Shown here piece by piece: positions 9,663 to 17,221 of a DNA stretch of 64,000 nt. The translations under genes and the position numbers were made by a program. The DNA comes from Vulcanisaeta distributa JCM 11216 (GTDB taxonomy: Archaea > Thermoproteota > Thermoprotei > Thermoproteales > Thermocladiaceae), in assembly GCF_001315985.1 (NCBI RefSeq), contig NZ_BBBI01000002.1, forward strand, positions 164,137-228,136, in the 5' to 3' direction. The notes beneath the pieces are model-generated. The model was given only the letters and a program-made list of their open reading frames with translations. It was not told where the DNA came from and ran no database searches. The first letter of the stretch is position 1, and each line of letters opens with the position of its first letter.

Positions 9663-10169
9663 ATGAGTAATAATAGATTGGCTTTGGCTAAGGACTTGGT
9701 GCTCTTCATATTGAGTAAGGCGGGCGGGCGACTTGAGGGCGCCACTAGGCTTCAGAAAATAGCCTTCCTAATAGTCATGGAGGCTGGGGTAAGGGGGGGT
9801 ATAGGCTTTGAGCCGAGTGAGTATGGGCCGTACTCACGCGATATAGCGGATGCGGTTAAGGAACTCGAAGAGGAAGGCTTGATAGTAGTAAGGCGCGAGG
9901 CAGTCCCCGAGTCCGATAAGGGCTATAGGGAGGTTTACGAATTAGTAAGTAAGGACGCAGCGAAGCGCGCCGAGGAAAGCCTCTTTGGTTGGCATGTCTT
10001 AAGGAGGGGGGGTGTTGCCAGGGACGTTGTTTGGCTGTGGAAGGACGCACCATTAGTGGCGTTAATAGAGTACGTTTACCGCAGGTACCCCGAGTACGCA
10101 ACAAAGAGCCTGATTAAGGATAAGGTCGAGGACATAGTTAAAGCCCTAAGCAGGAGATACTCATTATGA
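9663..10169 (+). CDS. YwgA/Panacea-like protein (possible antitoxin)
   Basis: 168 residues from ATG 9663 (an in-frame ATG at 9615 would give 184). LQKIAFLI near residue 30, the SEYGPYSRDIADAVKELEEEGLI segment and the C-terminal helices resemble the YwgA/DUF4065 (Panacea) family, whose members serve as antitoxin domains or standalone regulators. Its stop codon overlaps the start of the next gene by four bases (ATGA), so the two are translationally coupled. A toxin-antitoxin role is inferred from this architecture and the accessory context near a CRISPR array. Confidence 0.6.
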   Translation: MSNNRLALAKDLVLFILSKAGGRLEGATRLQKIAFLIVMEAGVRGGIGFEPSEYGPYSRDIADAVKELEEEGLIVVRREAVPESDKGYREVYELVSKDAAKRAEESLFGWHVLRRGGVARDVVWLWKDAPLVALIEYVYRRYPEYATKSLIKDKVEDIVKALSRRYSL

Positions 10170-10753
10170 GTAGTGTTGAGTATCTATTTAATTGGTTAAT
10201 ACTATTATTTGATAAGACGCTTAGGGATACTCTAGATAATATTTACAATGTCTTTTTCCAATACCTGAATATTGGACTTCAATGGAGCAACTATATAAGT
10301 GCTAATCGACAGTCAATAATATTAGAGATTAATCAAATAGTGAATTTGTTATTACAGGCACGTAATAATGTGGAAATCCAATACCCATTAAGCATAATAA
10401 GAAAAACGATGTTCTACCGCTATGAAGCGCTTATGAGTCTCCTGCCGCGTTTCCTTGATTTAATAATTAATGCTCACACGAAAATAGGCAATATTCTGAG
10501 AAGACTTAGGTTAATTTCAATAGGTATAGTAACTATACTAATAATTATGGCATTACTTACTCCTACCGTCACTATATACGTACCACCATTTATGGAAATC
10601 CGTATGATCATGTACATCGCATATATAATGCTTATTTGCATATTAGCATTATTATTAATATACTCATTGGTTTACGTAGTACATACAGTAAATAATATCA
10701 GGAAACAGCTCAATGAATTAGTTAATGTTATGAATGAGGTTGGGCTACCGTAA
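10166..10753 (+). CDS. Two-helix membrane protein coupled to the Panacea-like gene
   Basis: 195 residues: an alpha-helical N-terminal ~105 residues, then two transmembrane helices (about residues 112-135 and 145-172) and a short amphipathic tail. No family recognised. The ATGA overlap with the preceding gene and the much lower GC content compared with housekeeping neighbours suggest a cassette acquired together. A membrane-acting toxin or effector is possible, as in some Panacea-type pairs, but nothing in the sequence proves it. Confidence 0.55.
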   Translation: MSSVEYLFNWLILLFDKTLRDTLDNIYNVFFQYLNIGLQWSNYISANRQSIILEINQIVNLLLQARNNVEIQYPLSIIRKTMFYRYEALMSLLPRFLDLIINAHTKIGNILRRLRLISIGIVTILIIMALLTPTVTIYVPPFMEIRMIMYIAYIMLICILALLLIYSLVYVVHTVNNIRKQLNELVNVMNEVGLP

Positions 10754-11040
10754 ACCACAAAGAGAAAATCAAAACCCATAATTACCTTATTAAAACAGAA
10801 TATCTCACTTAGTGATACAAGCTATTTATCGAATTTAAAATGAAGTTCTAAATTCCGCGTGAAACTCAATATTAGGAAATTGATTCCTCGAAATGCCTAT
10901 AACACTGTGAAGATTGAAGAAGCATGGGGGGGTTAAAAATAATTGGGGGGGAATTAATTGTCTCACGAACGTAACCATGAAACTGCAGAAAAGGACCCCT
11001 TTCTATAATCGTTTTCGTAATTGATTTTTTACGTTTGTGA

Positions 11041-11396
11041 ATGTATTCCTTGATTCGTGAGGTAGTTTGGGATTACTTCATGCTGCGCATACCATTGGGT
11101 GTTGAGGAGAAATACATGTTTATTTTGAGGTTGTTTTTGCCCCCCCTATTTCATTATAATGTTGATGTTACATATATGAATGGTTCGTTACCCGCCTGAG
11201 CTTTAGGACCATTCAGGAGACATTGGCTAGCGTGGACTTGTATGAGAATTGCGTGGGTTATAGGGTGATTGGTAATGGCATGGACTTCAGGGTTAAGGTT
11301 GGCGTACCCAGGGGGGGCTTAATGCCCGAGTGCCCAATGAGGACTGTGAGACTCAAAGACTTGAGGATAGTTTTTAAATGCCCCCCCTTGTTCTAG
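11041..11396 (+). CDS. Unknown ~118-residue protein (one frameshift)
   Basis: From ATG 11041 a frame reads MYSLIREVVWDYFM and ends at 11199, while a second frame carries on without stops from WFVTRLSFRTIQETL to a TAG at 11396. Joining them near 11185 gives one protein, with a missing base as the likely cause. Codon use and residue mix are protein-like on both sides. C7 at ~11140, G7 at 11311 and C7 at 11381 are in frame. No family recognised; it lies in the gene-poor stretch before the CRISPR array. Confidence 0.45.
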
Positions 11397-11627
11397 TCAT
11401 TACTATCAGCCAAGGGGTGACTTCCATGGCGGGCGGCCCTCATTTGCCGCCGCCGTGGAGTGGATGAACCCCCCATTCTCATATTTTAAATGTTTGACGC
11501 TAAGACCCTTTTGTAAATGATGAGCTGAACAAACAACGACAGTCCGCTACTTGTGGCATATTAGTAGTTGTGCAAAGTTATTAATGACCGCAATATATTG
11601 TATATTAGAGATTGAATGAGCCTCCAA
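11397..11627. other. Intergenic stretch without a convincing gene
   Basis: Contains short open stretches only, including a 16-codon frame starting GTG at ~11417 (reads TSMAGGPHLPPPWSG). No RNA or repeat was recognised. Confidence 0.3.
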
Positions 11628-11720
11628 TTAGATGCTGGGTATCCTCGTATCATGACCACCATCACTTGGATTGAAGTTTATGAATCGCCTGTGAATAGAA
11701 ACGCGTTGGCAACCAAACAT
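11628..11720 (-). CDS. Possible 30-residue peptide behind the repeated upstream element
   Basis: Minus-strand ATG 11720 begins MFGCQRVSIHRRF and stops at 11628. It lies two bases after a 32-base element that is repeated just before the start of the winged-helix gene at 13264, so it could be an unrelated short gene or debris left by duplication of that upstream region. No family recognised. Confidence 0.2.
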   Translation of the reverse strand: MFGCQRVSIHRRFINFNPSDGGHDTRIPSI

Positions 11721-11721
11721 G

Positions 11722-11753
11722 TTCACAATCTTTAGGGCCAAACTTAATGAAGC
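11722..11753 (-). repeat. 32-base repeat, copy 1
   Basis: Matches copy 2 (13266-13297) at 30 of 32 positions; both contain TTCACAATCTTTAGGGCC on the plus strand and both end within two bases of a minus-strand ATG. It could be a shared promoter/5' region or the end of a small mobile element. Confidence 0.7.
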
Positions 11754-11788
11754 CCGTGAATCAGTTGGGGGGGTAACTGTTTCACGGG
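11753..11788. repeat. Inverted repeat enclosing a G7 run
   Basis: Arms 11753-11766 (CCCGTGAATCAGTT) and 11775-11788 (AACTGTTTCACGGG) pair at 13 of 14 positions around G7 and one T. It adjoins repeat copy 1. It could be a terminator or the end of a mobile element. Confidence 0.55.
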
Positions 11789-11821
11789 TTGTAATTCCCG
11801 CCTACGAATCGCCATAAAACA

Positions 11822-11933
11822 AAAGGCTCCTGGCACCAAGTGAGTATAATTGATTGAGAACTACTGGAGCCCGAGGCATGAGGAGCTTAGGGATTGGTAC
11901 CTGAGGCATGCACCGTGCCTGCTTTGCCGGTGA
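11822..11933 (+). pseudogene. Decayed copy of the small gene at 9406
   Basis: From 11852 the frame reads IENYWSPRHEELRDWYLRHAPC and ends at 11933; the DNA match to 9455-9570 extends back to about 11822 but meets two stops (TGA, TAA). RHEELR-WYLRH-PC is kept. No start remains, so this is probably a truncated paralogue. Confidence 0.6.
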
Positions 11934-12027
11934 TTTTTGCGGTGGTTCTTGAGTTACCGCGTCCCCCCCCACCCTAACCCCCCCAACCACCCAACCAAAC
12001 CATACAACACAAACACCACACACCACC

Positions 12028-12465
12028 CCCCCAATATTCTATTGAAATCTTCTCGAGAAACTTTACAATACGTTGTATTCTTACGCAATATCCTTTCAAT
12101 ATTCTATTGAAATCTTCGAGGTTTGGTATGGTGAGTACTGCCACTCACACATGTGTAGGGACATTCTTTCAATATTCTATTGAAATCCTCTTCGAGCAAA
12201 AACTCGTTAATGCACTTCAGAAGGGTGAGAAACTTTCAATATTCTATTGAAATCCTCAATTAGACCCATATGGTTGTGGTGAGAGGAACGGATATAATAA
12301 TACTTTCAATATTCTATTGAAATCTTCTGTCAAAAACCACTGTTGGATTCCCATCCCTTACAGCCATGACCTTTCAATATTCTATTGAAATCTTCTACAT
12401 ATTGCAAGATGCTTATGAATTAGCAAAGAAGGCTGATAGTCTTTCAATATTCTATTGAAATCTTC
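12028..12465 (-). CRISPR. CRISPR array, 7 repeats, 6 spacers, no cas genes nearby
   Basis: Repeats of 25 bases start at 12028, 12093, 12166, 12233, 12303, 12371 and 12441; plus-strand consensus CTTTCAATATTCTATTGAAA then TCYTC. Spacers are 40, 48, 42, 45, 43 and 45 bases. The minus strand carries the typical crenarchaeal repeat end ATTGAAAG, so the array is read on the minus strand. The repeat at 12028 has CCCCC for CTTTC, a degenerate trailer end, which agrees with the leader being on the high-coordinate side. Position 23 varies (T or C). No cas gene is in the window. Confidence 0.95.
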
Positions 12466-12560
12466 CGTTTCGTTTGTTGATTTGCTTCTTTTTAAGTTTT
12501 TCCTTCTTGGTGTTTTGGTTTTCGTTGGTACATGTTTCTACTCTTAATTCTTTCGTTTCG
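12466..12560 (-). promoter_or_regulatory. CRISPR leader with TATA box
   Basis: The stretch next to the non-degenerate end of the array is low-complexity and pyrimidine-rich on the plus strand (purine/A-rich when read on the minus strand), as in archaeal leaders. On the minus strand AACTTAAAAAGAAG (12486-12499) is a TATA-like element 21-34 bases before the first repeat. Confidence 0.6.
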
Positions 12561-12646
12561 TGCTTGTTCTCACGGTGTTCAAGCGGAATTGAATTGTTGT
12601 TCCCACGAAATTTCAACTCCTAAACACCGAGCCTGTTCCAACGATG

Positions 12647-12871
12647 CTTAGTGCTTTGTAAAACGTGGGGTGTGCATGAGGTCATGCAAACTCCACGGCT
12701 TTGTCTTAATGCTTCTCGGGAGGGGATTTTTCCCTGGTTGTGCATGGCATCGTGCCTGAGAAGCCTCTCACCATGCACCACATAAGTGCTTATTGATTCT
12801 TGGTTTGGGTTGTTGGGTGGGTTAGTAACGGTAACAAAGTCAGATTGTGCAAGCACCCAACCCCAACTAAG
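12647..12871. ncRNA. Candidate structured RNA with nested hairpins
   Basis: A ~225-base stretch without a credible reading frame but with strong pairing: 12664-12679 with 12682-12697 (16 positions, one G-U, one mismatch, two-base loop); 12711-12720 with 12755-12764 (10 pairs, one G-U) enclosing an AGGGGA/TCCCT hairpin; 12812-12819 with 12854-12861, extended by 12805-12809 with 12862-12866; and a closing CTTAG/CTAAG helix, 12647-12651 with 12867-12871. GTGCATGG (12740) can also pair with CCATGCAC (12771), an alternative to the second hairpin. Strand unknown. I do not recognise RNase P, SRP or another known RNA. Confidence 0.45.
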
Positions 12872-12996
12872 GGCCTACATGCTTAAATGAGACAAAATAG
12901 GAATGCAAGGTACTGCGGGAAGCGCCATAACCATGAATCAAATCCCCCAATTGATACTTAAAACGCGCCATGCCTTCTTTGTTGATTTTCCTCGTT

Positions 12997-13266
12997 TCAA
13001 GTGTTTTGTTCCCTCTTGAGTATTATTGCTGCTTCCTCGCTTATGCAGTATACCTTCCTGCCTAGGACGTATCTCGAGTTCAGTAGGCCAGACCTAACCC
13101 ACCTCTCAAGCCTACTGTAAAGCCCCTTCTCAGTAATCAAGTCCCTGACGAGAGGGTAGAGCTCAGAAAACGTAGCGCATTTATTCCTAATCAAGTAGCC
13201 AATTACCGCCCTACCTACATCATCTAACGGGAGATTCATCAAGGAATCTCGACAATCAAGAAGCAT
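12997..13266 (-). CDS. Small winged-helix DNA-binding protein
   Basis: 89 residues, intact. IGYLIRNKCATFSELYPLVRDL followed by LYSRLERWVRSGLL and a wing RYVLGRKVYCIS look like a minimal winged helix-turn-helix regulator. The start ATG at 13264-13266 directly abuts a 32-base element that is repeated at 11722, perhaps an operator or promoter shared by two genes. No partner gene is adjacent. Confidence 0.55.
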   Translation of the reverse strand: MLLDCRDSLMNLPLDDVGRAVIGYLIRNKCATFSELYPLVRDLITEKGLYSRLERWVRSGLLNSRYVLGRKVYCISEEAAIILKREQNT

Positions 13267-13297
13267 TCACAATCTTTAGGGCCGAACTTAATGGAGC
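13266..13297 (-). repeat. 32-base repeat, copy 2
   Basis: 30 of 32 bases match 11722-11753; it overlaps the last base of the start codon of the winged-helix gene and covers its upstream region. The 180 bases beyond (13298-13478) hold no gene I can support. Confidence 0.7.
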
Positions 13298-13478
13298 TCG
13301 GTTTAGAGTAACTGCATCACGCACCTGTAGTAAAGCTCTGAAGGTCCGTGAAACAATTGGTACATGGAACCGAGGGATTTGTTTCTCGTTTTTGGCTTCG
13401 TAGTCACGAGCCGTGGCCTTGTGATCTAGGCCCAATTAGGTGTATCTCTTTTTGGTAGGGTTTTAGTGGGGGGGTGTT

Positions 13479-14645
13479 TTACCTTGCTCTGACTTTTATG
13501 GTGCTTCTTGTCATTGGTAATACTGGGAGTAGTGCTAGTACGCCAATTAGTGCTAGGGTTGTGTTGAATAGCATTGCCCAGGTTGCACTGATGGTGTATA
13601 TTAAAGCAAATACTAGGCTTCCTAGTATACCGCCGAGTGCCTTGCCTGTGTATAGTATCCCGCTATTTACCGTGGAGAATCTCGTACCGAAGACTTCACC
13701 GGCTACGTTGAAGTATAGTGTAATCATTGAGCCCCCCCCTGCAAAGCCTATTAACACCGTGGATGCCGCTACCTGGCCGACCCAGAGTAATACGGCTCCG
13801 ATGGTTAGTAGAACGTTTAGGAGAAGTGTAGTTCTCAGTATACCCAACCTATCTGCGATAAATCCGAAGAACGGCCTCATGCCACCACTTAGTAGGGGGG
13901 GTAACACGGATATTAATGTAACGAGCTCCCACTGCGGCAGTTCTTTACCGACCACAGGTAATTCGGAGGATACCACGGCCAAGGGAACGACGGCCCCCAC
14001 GAATGACGCATAAATCAACCAAAACCTGCTGGTTAGAATCACCTGGCCAGGCCTTTGCCCAGTTAGCTTTGTTGGGTACTCCGAAAACCACAGTAGTATG
14101 GGTAGTACGGCCACCTCAGTGAGCCCTATGGCCAACGTGACCACGCCGTAATTTGGGGCCATTGATATGAATGGGTTGGCTATTGCGGAGCCCAGGCCGA
14201 AGCCCATGGACACGATGCCCGTGGCGAACCCCCCCATCCTATCCCTAAACCACTTCATGGCCATGTTAGCGGCTATGCCATAGAGTATGCCCTCACCAAC
14301 ACTGCCCATGGACCAAAACACGTAGAAGTAATAAATACTGTGGGATGCGTAGGTTCCCAGGAAACCCAATGCGGATAGTACCGAGGCAACTATACCGACC
14401 TTCCTAGGCCCATCCCTATCTGCGAAATGGCCACCCACTGGTTGGAATAGTGACGAGAATATACTAAACAATGCAAAGCCTAGGGCCACCTGGACAATGC
14501 TGGCCTTAAATCCAGCCATCAAAAGCGGCTCCAGCGCGTTCCAGGAGTATTGGTAAAGCGAGTTGAAGCACATGATCACAAAACCTATGGCGAGGAACCT
14601 GCCTCTATCCACAGTCACCTCACCAACGAGGGGGGGGCAACCCAA
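13479..14645 (-). CDS. Major facilitator superfamily transporter, OFA-like
   Basis: 388 residues, about 12 transmembrane helices. The loop GGHFADRDGPRKVG between helices 2 and 3 is the MFS signature, and AANMAMKWFRDRMGG resembles the oxalate/formate antiporter (OFA) group that moves monocarboxylates. The first ~10 residues (MGCPPLVGEVT) are doubtful because they run through a G8 run on the coding strand; a start at the in-frame GTG of VTVDRGRF is more likely. In-frame runs of seven or eight (GGGSM, GGVT, MGGF) probably add single residues. Confidence 0.8.
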   Translation of the reverse strand: MGCPPLVGEVTVDRGRFLAIGFVIMCFNSLYQYSWNALEPLLMAGFKASIVQVALGFALFSIFSSLFQPVGGHFADRDGPRKVGIVASVLSALGFLGTYASHSIYYFYVFWSMGSVGEGILYGIAANMAMKWFRDRMGGFATGIVSMGFGLGSAIANPFISMAPNYGVVTLAIGLTEVAVLPILLWFSEYPTKLTGQRPGQVILTSRFWLIYASFVGAVVPLAVVSSELPVVGKELPQWELVTLISVLPPLLSGGMRPFFGFIADRLGILRTTLLLNVLLTIGAVLLWVGQVAASTVLIGFAGGGSMITLYFNVAGEVFGTRFSTVNSGILYTGKALGGILGSLVFALIYTISATWAMLFNTTLALIGVLALLPVLPMTRSTIKVRAR

Positions 14646-14707
14646 ACCCCAGGTTCTAATAAACTTTAACCACTAAGTTAATGGGAATCAGCCAAATTCC
14701 GCAATTC

Positions 14708-15464
14708 TTAACTTATTGAAATTGTACTCGACATAGATTGAAGAATAACGTGGGTTATGCACTTTGATTGCATAATGTATTTTGAGCCCGTGCCCTCTAT
14801 TGCGCCTCCTGGGTATGTTACTGAGCTTGATATCGCGTTTATTTGTAGGCAGGTGTTGGGTGATGTGTCTATGGTTATTGATGAACCTGTCGCATTGATT
14901 CTGTAGTTTCCTGGCCCCTGTATTTTGATTATGCCTGTTGTTGCTGATATTTCCAGGGTTGCGTTGCCTATGCTTTCTAGGTCCATGTTTATAACCGAAC
15001 TTGATAGGTTTAAGTCGGCATTACCTATGTTGTTGACTTGAATGTTTATGATCGATGCCGAGTCGTTGAAAAGAAGTTCCTTAACTCCTGGTGGTAGGTA
15101 TACATTTGTGCTTACTATGCATGTGAATATGGGGGTAGAATTGTTCCCTTGGGCATGTGGTTGAGGATAACTGTATGTATAGTGCATTGCCTGCCTGTCT
15201 TGATGTGTAGTTTATGCTTGGTTTGGGTATTAGTGGGGTGTAGGTTATTACGTTGCTTACTTCAATTTGGGAGCCGTTGTATGTGCTTACATGTATGGAG
15301 CCGGGTATTTCTGAGTTTATTGCCACTGTAGGTTCTATACTGTAGTTCGTGTTGTACGTGACTCTGGGTAGTAATGCTGGTACTACGTATATTACTATGT
15401 ACGCCACCACGGCAATCATCATTATTACAATGGCAGCCTTAATAGCGCGATCCATCCTAATCAC
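14708..15464 (-). CDS. Membrane-anchored adhesin-like protein (DUF4097-type), one frameshift
   Basis: About 250 residues: a basic N-terminus, one transmembrane helix (IVMMIAVVAYIVIYVVPAL region) and an outer beta-helix of short repeats rich in N/S/T/I, as in the DUF4097/putative auto-transporter adhesin head. The frame breaks at the five-base run 15131-15135; four bases give YPIFTCIVSTNVYL and a continuous product. The GTG start overlaps the stop of the upstream gene (GTGA), so it is the last gene of an ArsR-coil-adhesin operon. Confidence 0.6.
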
Positions 15465-15747
15465 TCCTCCATAGCCCTCTTAAGCTCATCCATCTTAGTG
15501 CTCAATTCACTGATCCTACTGCTTAACTCGGTTATCTGTCTCTCTAGGTCGCGCTGGGCCTATTTCTCTCCCTGATTACCCTTGCCCACACTGGTATGGC
15601 GATGATTAGTACCACGAAGGCGAATGGGATGCCATCAATGCCTGCATAAGCCACGATGAAGGCAATCGACACTGCTATGGCGGCCCACACAATGGCAGTC
15701 ACAATTATCAACCCTCTCTCACTTAATCCGTTGCTCATCGCCACCAC
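15461..15747 (-). CDS. Two-helix membrane protein with cytoplasmic coiled coil (one frameshift)
   Basis: About 94 residues: two transmembrane helices (LIIVTAIVWAAIAVSIAFIVAY region and FAFVVLIIAIPVWARVI) followed by a heptad coiled coil (RDLERQITELSSRISELSTKMDELK). The two parts are in different frames joined near 15555. It overlaps the ArsR gene upstream and the adhesin gene downstream, so the three are translationally coupled. The pattern resembles archaeal PspC-like/2TM envelope-stress cassettes; function is inferred only. Confidence 0.55.
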
Positions 15748-16050
15748 CCATTAACTTCACTATATAGTCTGGGTCCACGGTCAATTTGAAGTCCACCAAC
15801 TGGTAATACCTCAGGGCCCTCGCCTCCCCCCCAGGTATTAACTCCACCCTTGATACCACCAAACCAGCCTCTGGAGCTTGTTTAGGTGAACCTTCGCCAA
15901 TGCCCTGCTTATGCCAAGTCTCTTCGCTATGTCTGCCAGGTAAAGGGGGGGACCATTCATTTTCAGTAGGGCGATTATCCTCAGCCTTATTGGGTGGCCC
16001 AGGGCGTCCATTGCCCTTGCCAAGTCCTCCAGGGATTTTACCTCCGTCAT
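15719..16050 (-). CDS. ArsR-family winged-helix regulator (one frameshift)
   Basis: About 110 residues. ALGHPIRLRIIALLK then LADIAKRLGISRALAKVHLNKL is the ArsR/HTH_20 DNA-binding core; the C-terminal wing and dimer helix (GEARALRYYQLVDF) continue in a second frame joined near 15868. C7 at ~15945 adds one Pro (NGPPLYL). It leads an overlapping three-gene operon with two envelope proteins and likely controls it. A TATA-like GTTTAAAAAC lies on the minus strand near 16100. Confidence 0.75.
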
Positions 16051-16290
16051 ACATATCGATCAGGTAATTAAAAAATTACTAGTTTTTAAACATTATCCAA
16101 GTATTCACAAAATAACTAACTAGATAGGGACAACGTGTGAGTCATCGATGATGGAAGCCACGCTTAATAATGTGCGTAAATCCCATTAAGGAGACGTGGG
16201 GGCTTTGCCTTGTTGTTTTAACGGTATTGTGTTAATTAGGTGAAAGGAGATAGATGCGGGGGGTTAAGCCATCTCACAATATTCTTATGG
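16051..16290. other. Intergenic gap with the ArsR operon promoter
   Basis: AT-rich near the ArsR start (TATA-like element on the minus strand) and otherwise without a supported gene or RNA. A G6 run lies near 16259. Confidence 0.3.
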
Positions 16291-17048
16291 TTAAGGCCTT
16301 GGATGCAGAACAACCACCCTACTGGGTCTTCCCAATTTTTCATGGGTCATTACTTTAACATACTTGCCTGCCCTGCTCATTGCTTCATTTAATTCCTCCT
16401 GTGTTGGTCTTCTCCAGGGCGTGCCTGGTATTGGAATTAATGGGTCGATTATTAGGACTGGGTCCCTCGTAATGCCTGTCAGGTATTTCGCGATTCCCTC
16501 TATGTCCTTGGCATCGTTTAAGCCAGGTATTAACACCGTCTCAAAAACAGCCTTAATATCATTCTCTACTAATCGCTTTATATTCCTTAGGACGGGTTCG
16601 AGGGGCTTGCCCGTGTATTTAATGTGCCTGTTTGGGTCGAGGGTCTTAATCCCAATGACAACCTCGCAATCCCTGCATTGCCTTAGTTCATTAAGTAATT
16701 CATTGCTTATTTCGTAGGCATTGGTTAGTAGTCTTATTCTCAGCCTTCTATTATTCAATTCCCTAACTATCATAGGTAGGCTGGGTCAATTGTTGGTTCT
16801 TCGCCTCCGAGGACGGCCTCTTCCATGCCGTATTGATTAATGGCGTTATCAATTATTTCCAGAAACTCGTTGATGCCCAATAACCCCCCCTGGAACCTCA
16901 ACCTAACTAATTCATCATTGCCTAAATGGTGGTCCCATGGTGTCAGCTTCCTTATGCACCATGGGCAGTTGAAGTTGCATCCTAGGAATTGCACATAGGC
17001 TGAGTGCAGGTCTATGTAATACGTTATGTGGCTGATTCTTGTGTTCAC
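16291..17048 (-). CDS. Radical SAM protein, activase-like (one frameshift)
   Basis: About 252 residues. The SAM cluster motif CNFNCPWC (Cys-x3-Cys-x2-Cys) lies near residue 24, then LGGEEPTIDP for SAM binding, and downstream VFETVLIPGLND and PLIPIPGTPWRRP as in pyruvate-formate-lyase-activase-like proteins. The reading frame changes near 16770 between PTIDPAYL and MIVRELNN; a missing base explains it. No glycyl-radical enzyme is nearby, so the target is unknown. Confidence 0.8.
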
Positions 17049-17129
17049 ATGGTTGGTTAGAAATCCTATTTTTAAGCATGGTCATTATTAAAGTAAGGTT
17101 AATAATTCATTGCACAAGCCTTATTTTGA

Positions 17130-17178
17130 TGCTGATGACTTGCCCAACTGATGAGTGATGTGGATTAGGGGCTGGGCT
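17130..17178 (+). ncRNA. Possible box C/D sRNA
   Basis: TGATGA (17133-17138), 9 bases, CTGA (17148-17151), 4 bases, TGATGT (17156-17161), 10 bases, CTGG (17172-17175). Order and the 4-base D'-C' spacer match the better examples in this window, but both guides are short and the last box is imperfect. Confidence 0.3.
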
Positions 17179-17221
17179 TAGGCAATAGGCTCTGCACCGG
17201 CGTTTTTCAGTGCTGAAATGG

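Noticed and set aside
11802..12026. Minus-strand frame rich in V, G and W
   Set aside because: It is made of the G-rich complement of C7/C8 runs and of the decayed gene copy on the other strand.
12620..12856. 78-residue minus-strand reading frame
   Set aside because: Its residue mix (T, S, H, R, P) is not protein-like and it overlaps the strongly paired RNA candidate.
13409..13427. CACGAG/CTTGTG hairpin as a terminator
   Set aside because: Six pairs only, no T-run after it, and archaeal terminators are usually plain T-runs.
16140..16190. CGATGATGG in the ArsR upstream gap as a C box
   Set aside because: No D box follows within a normal guide length.
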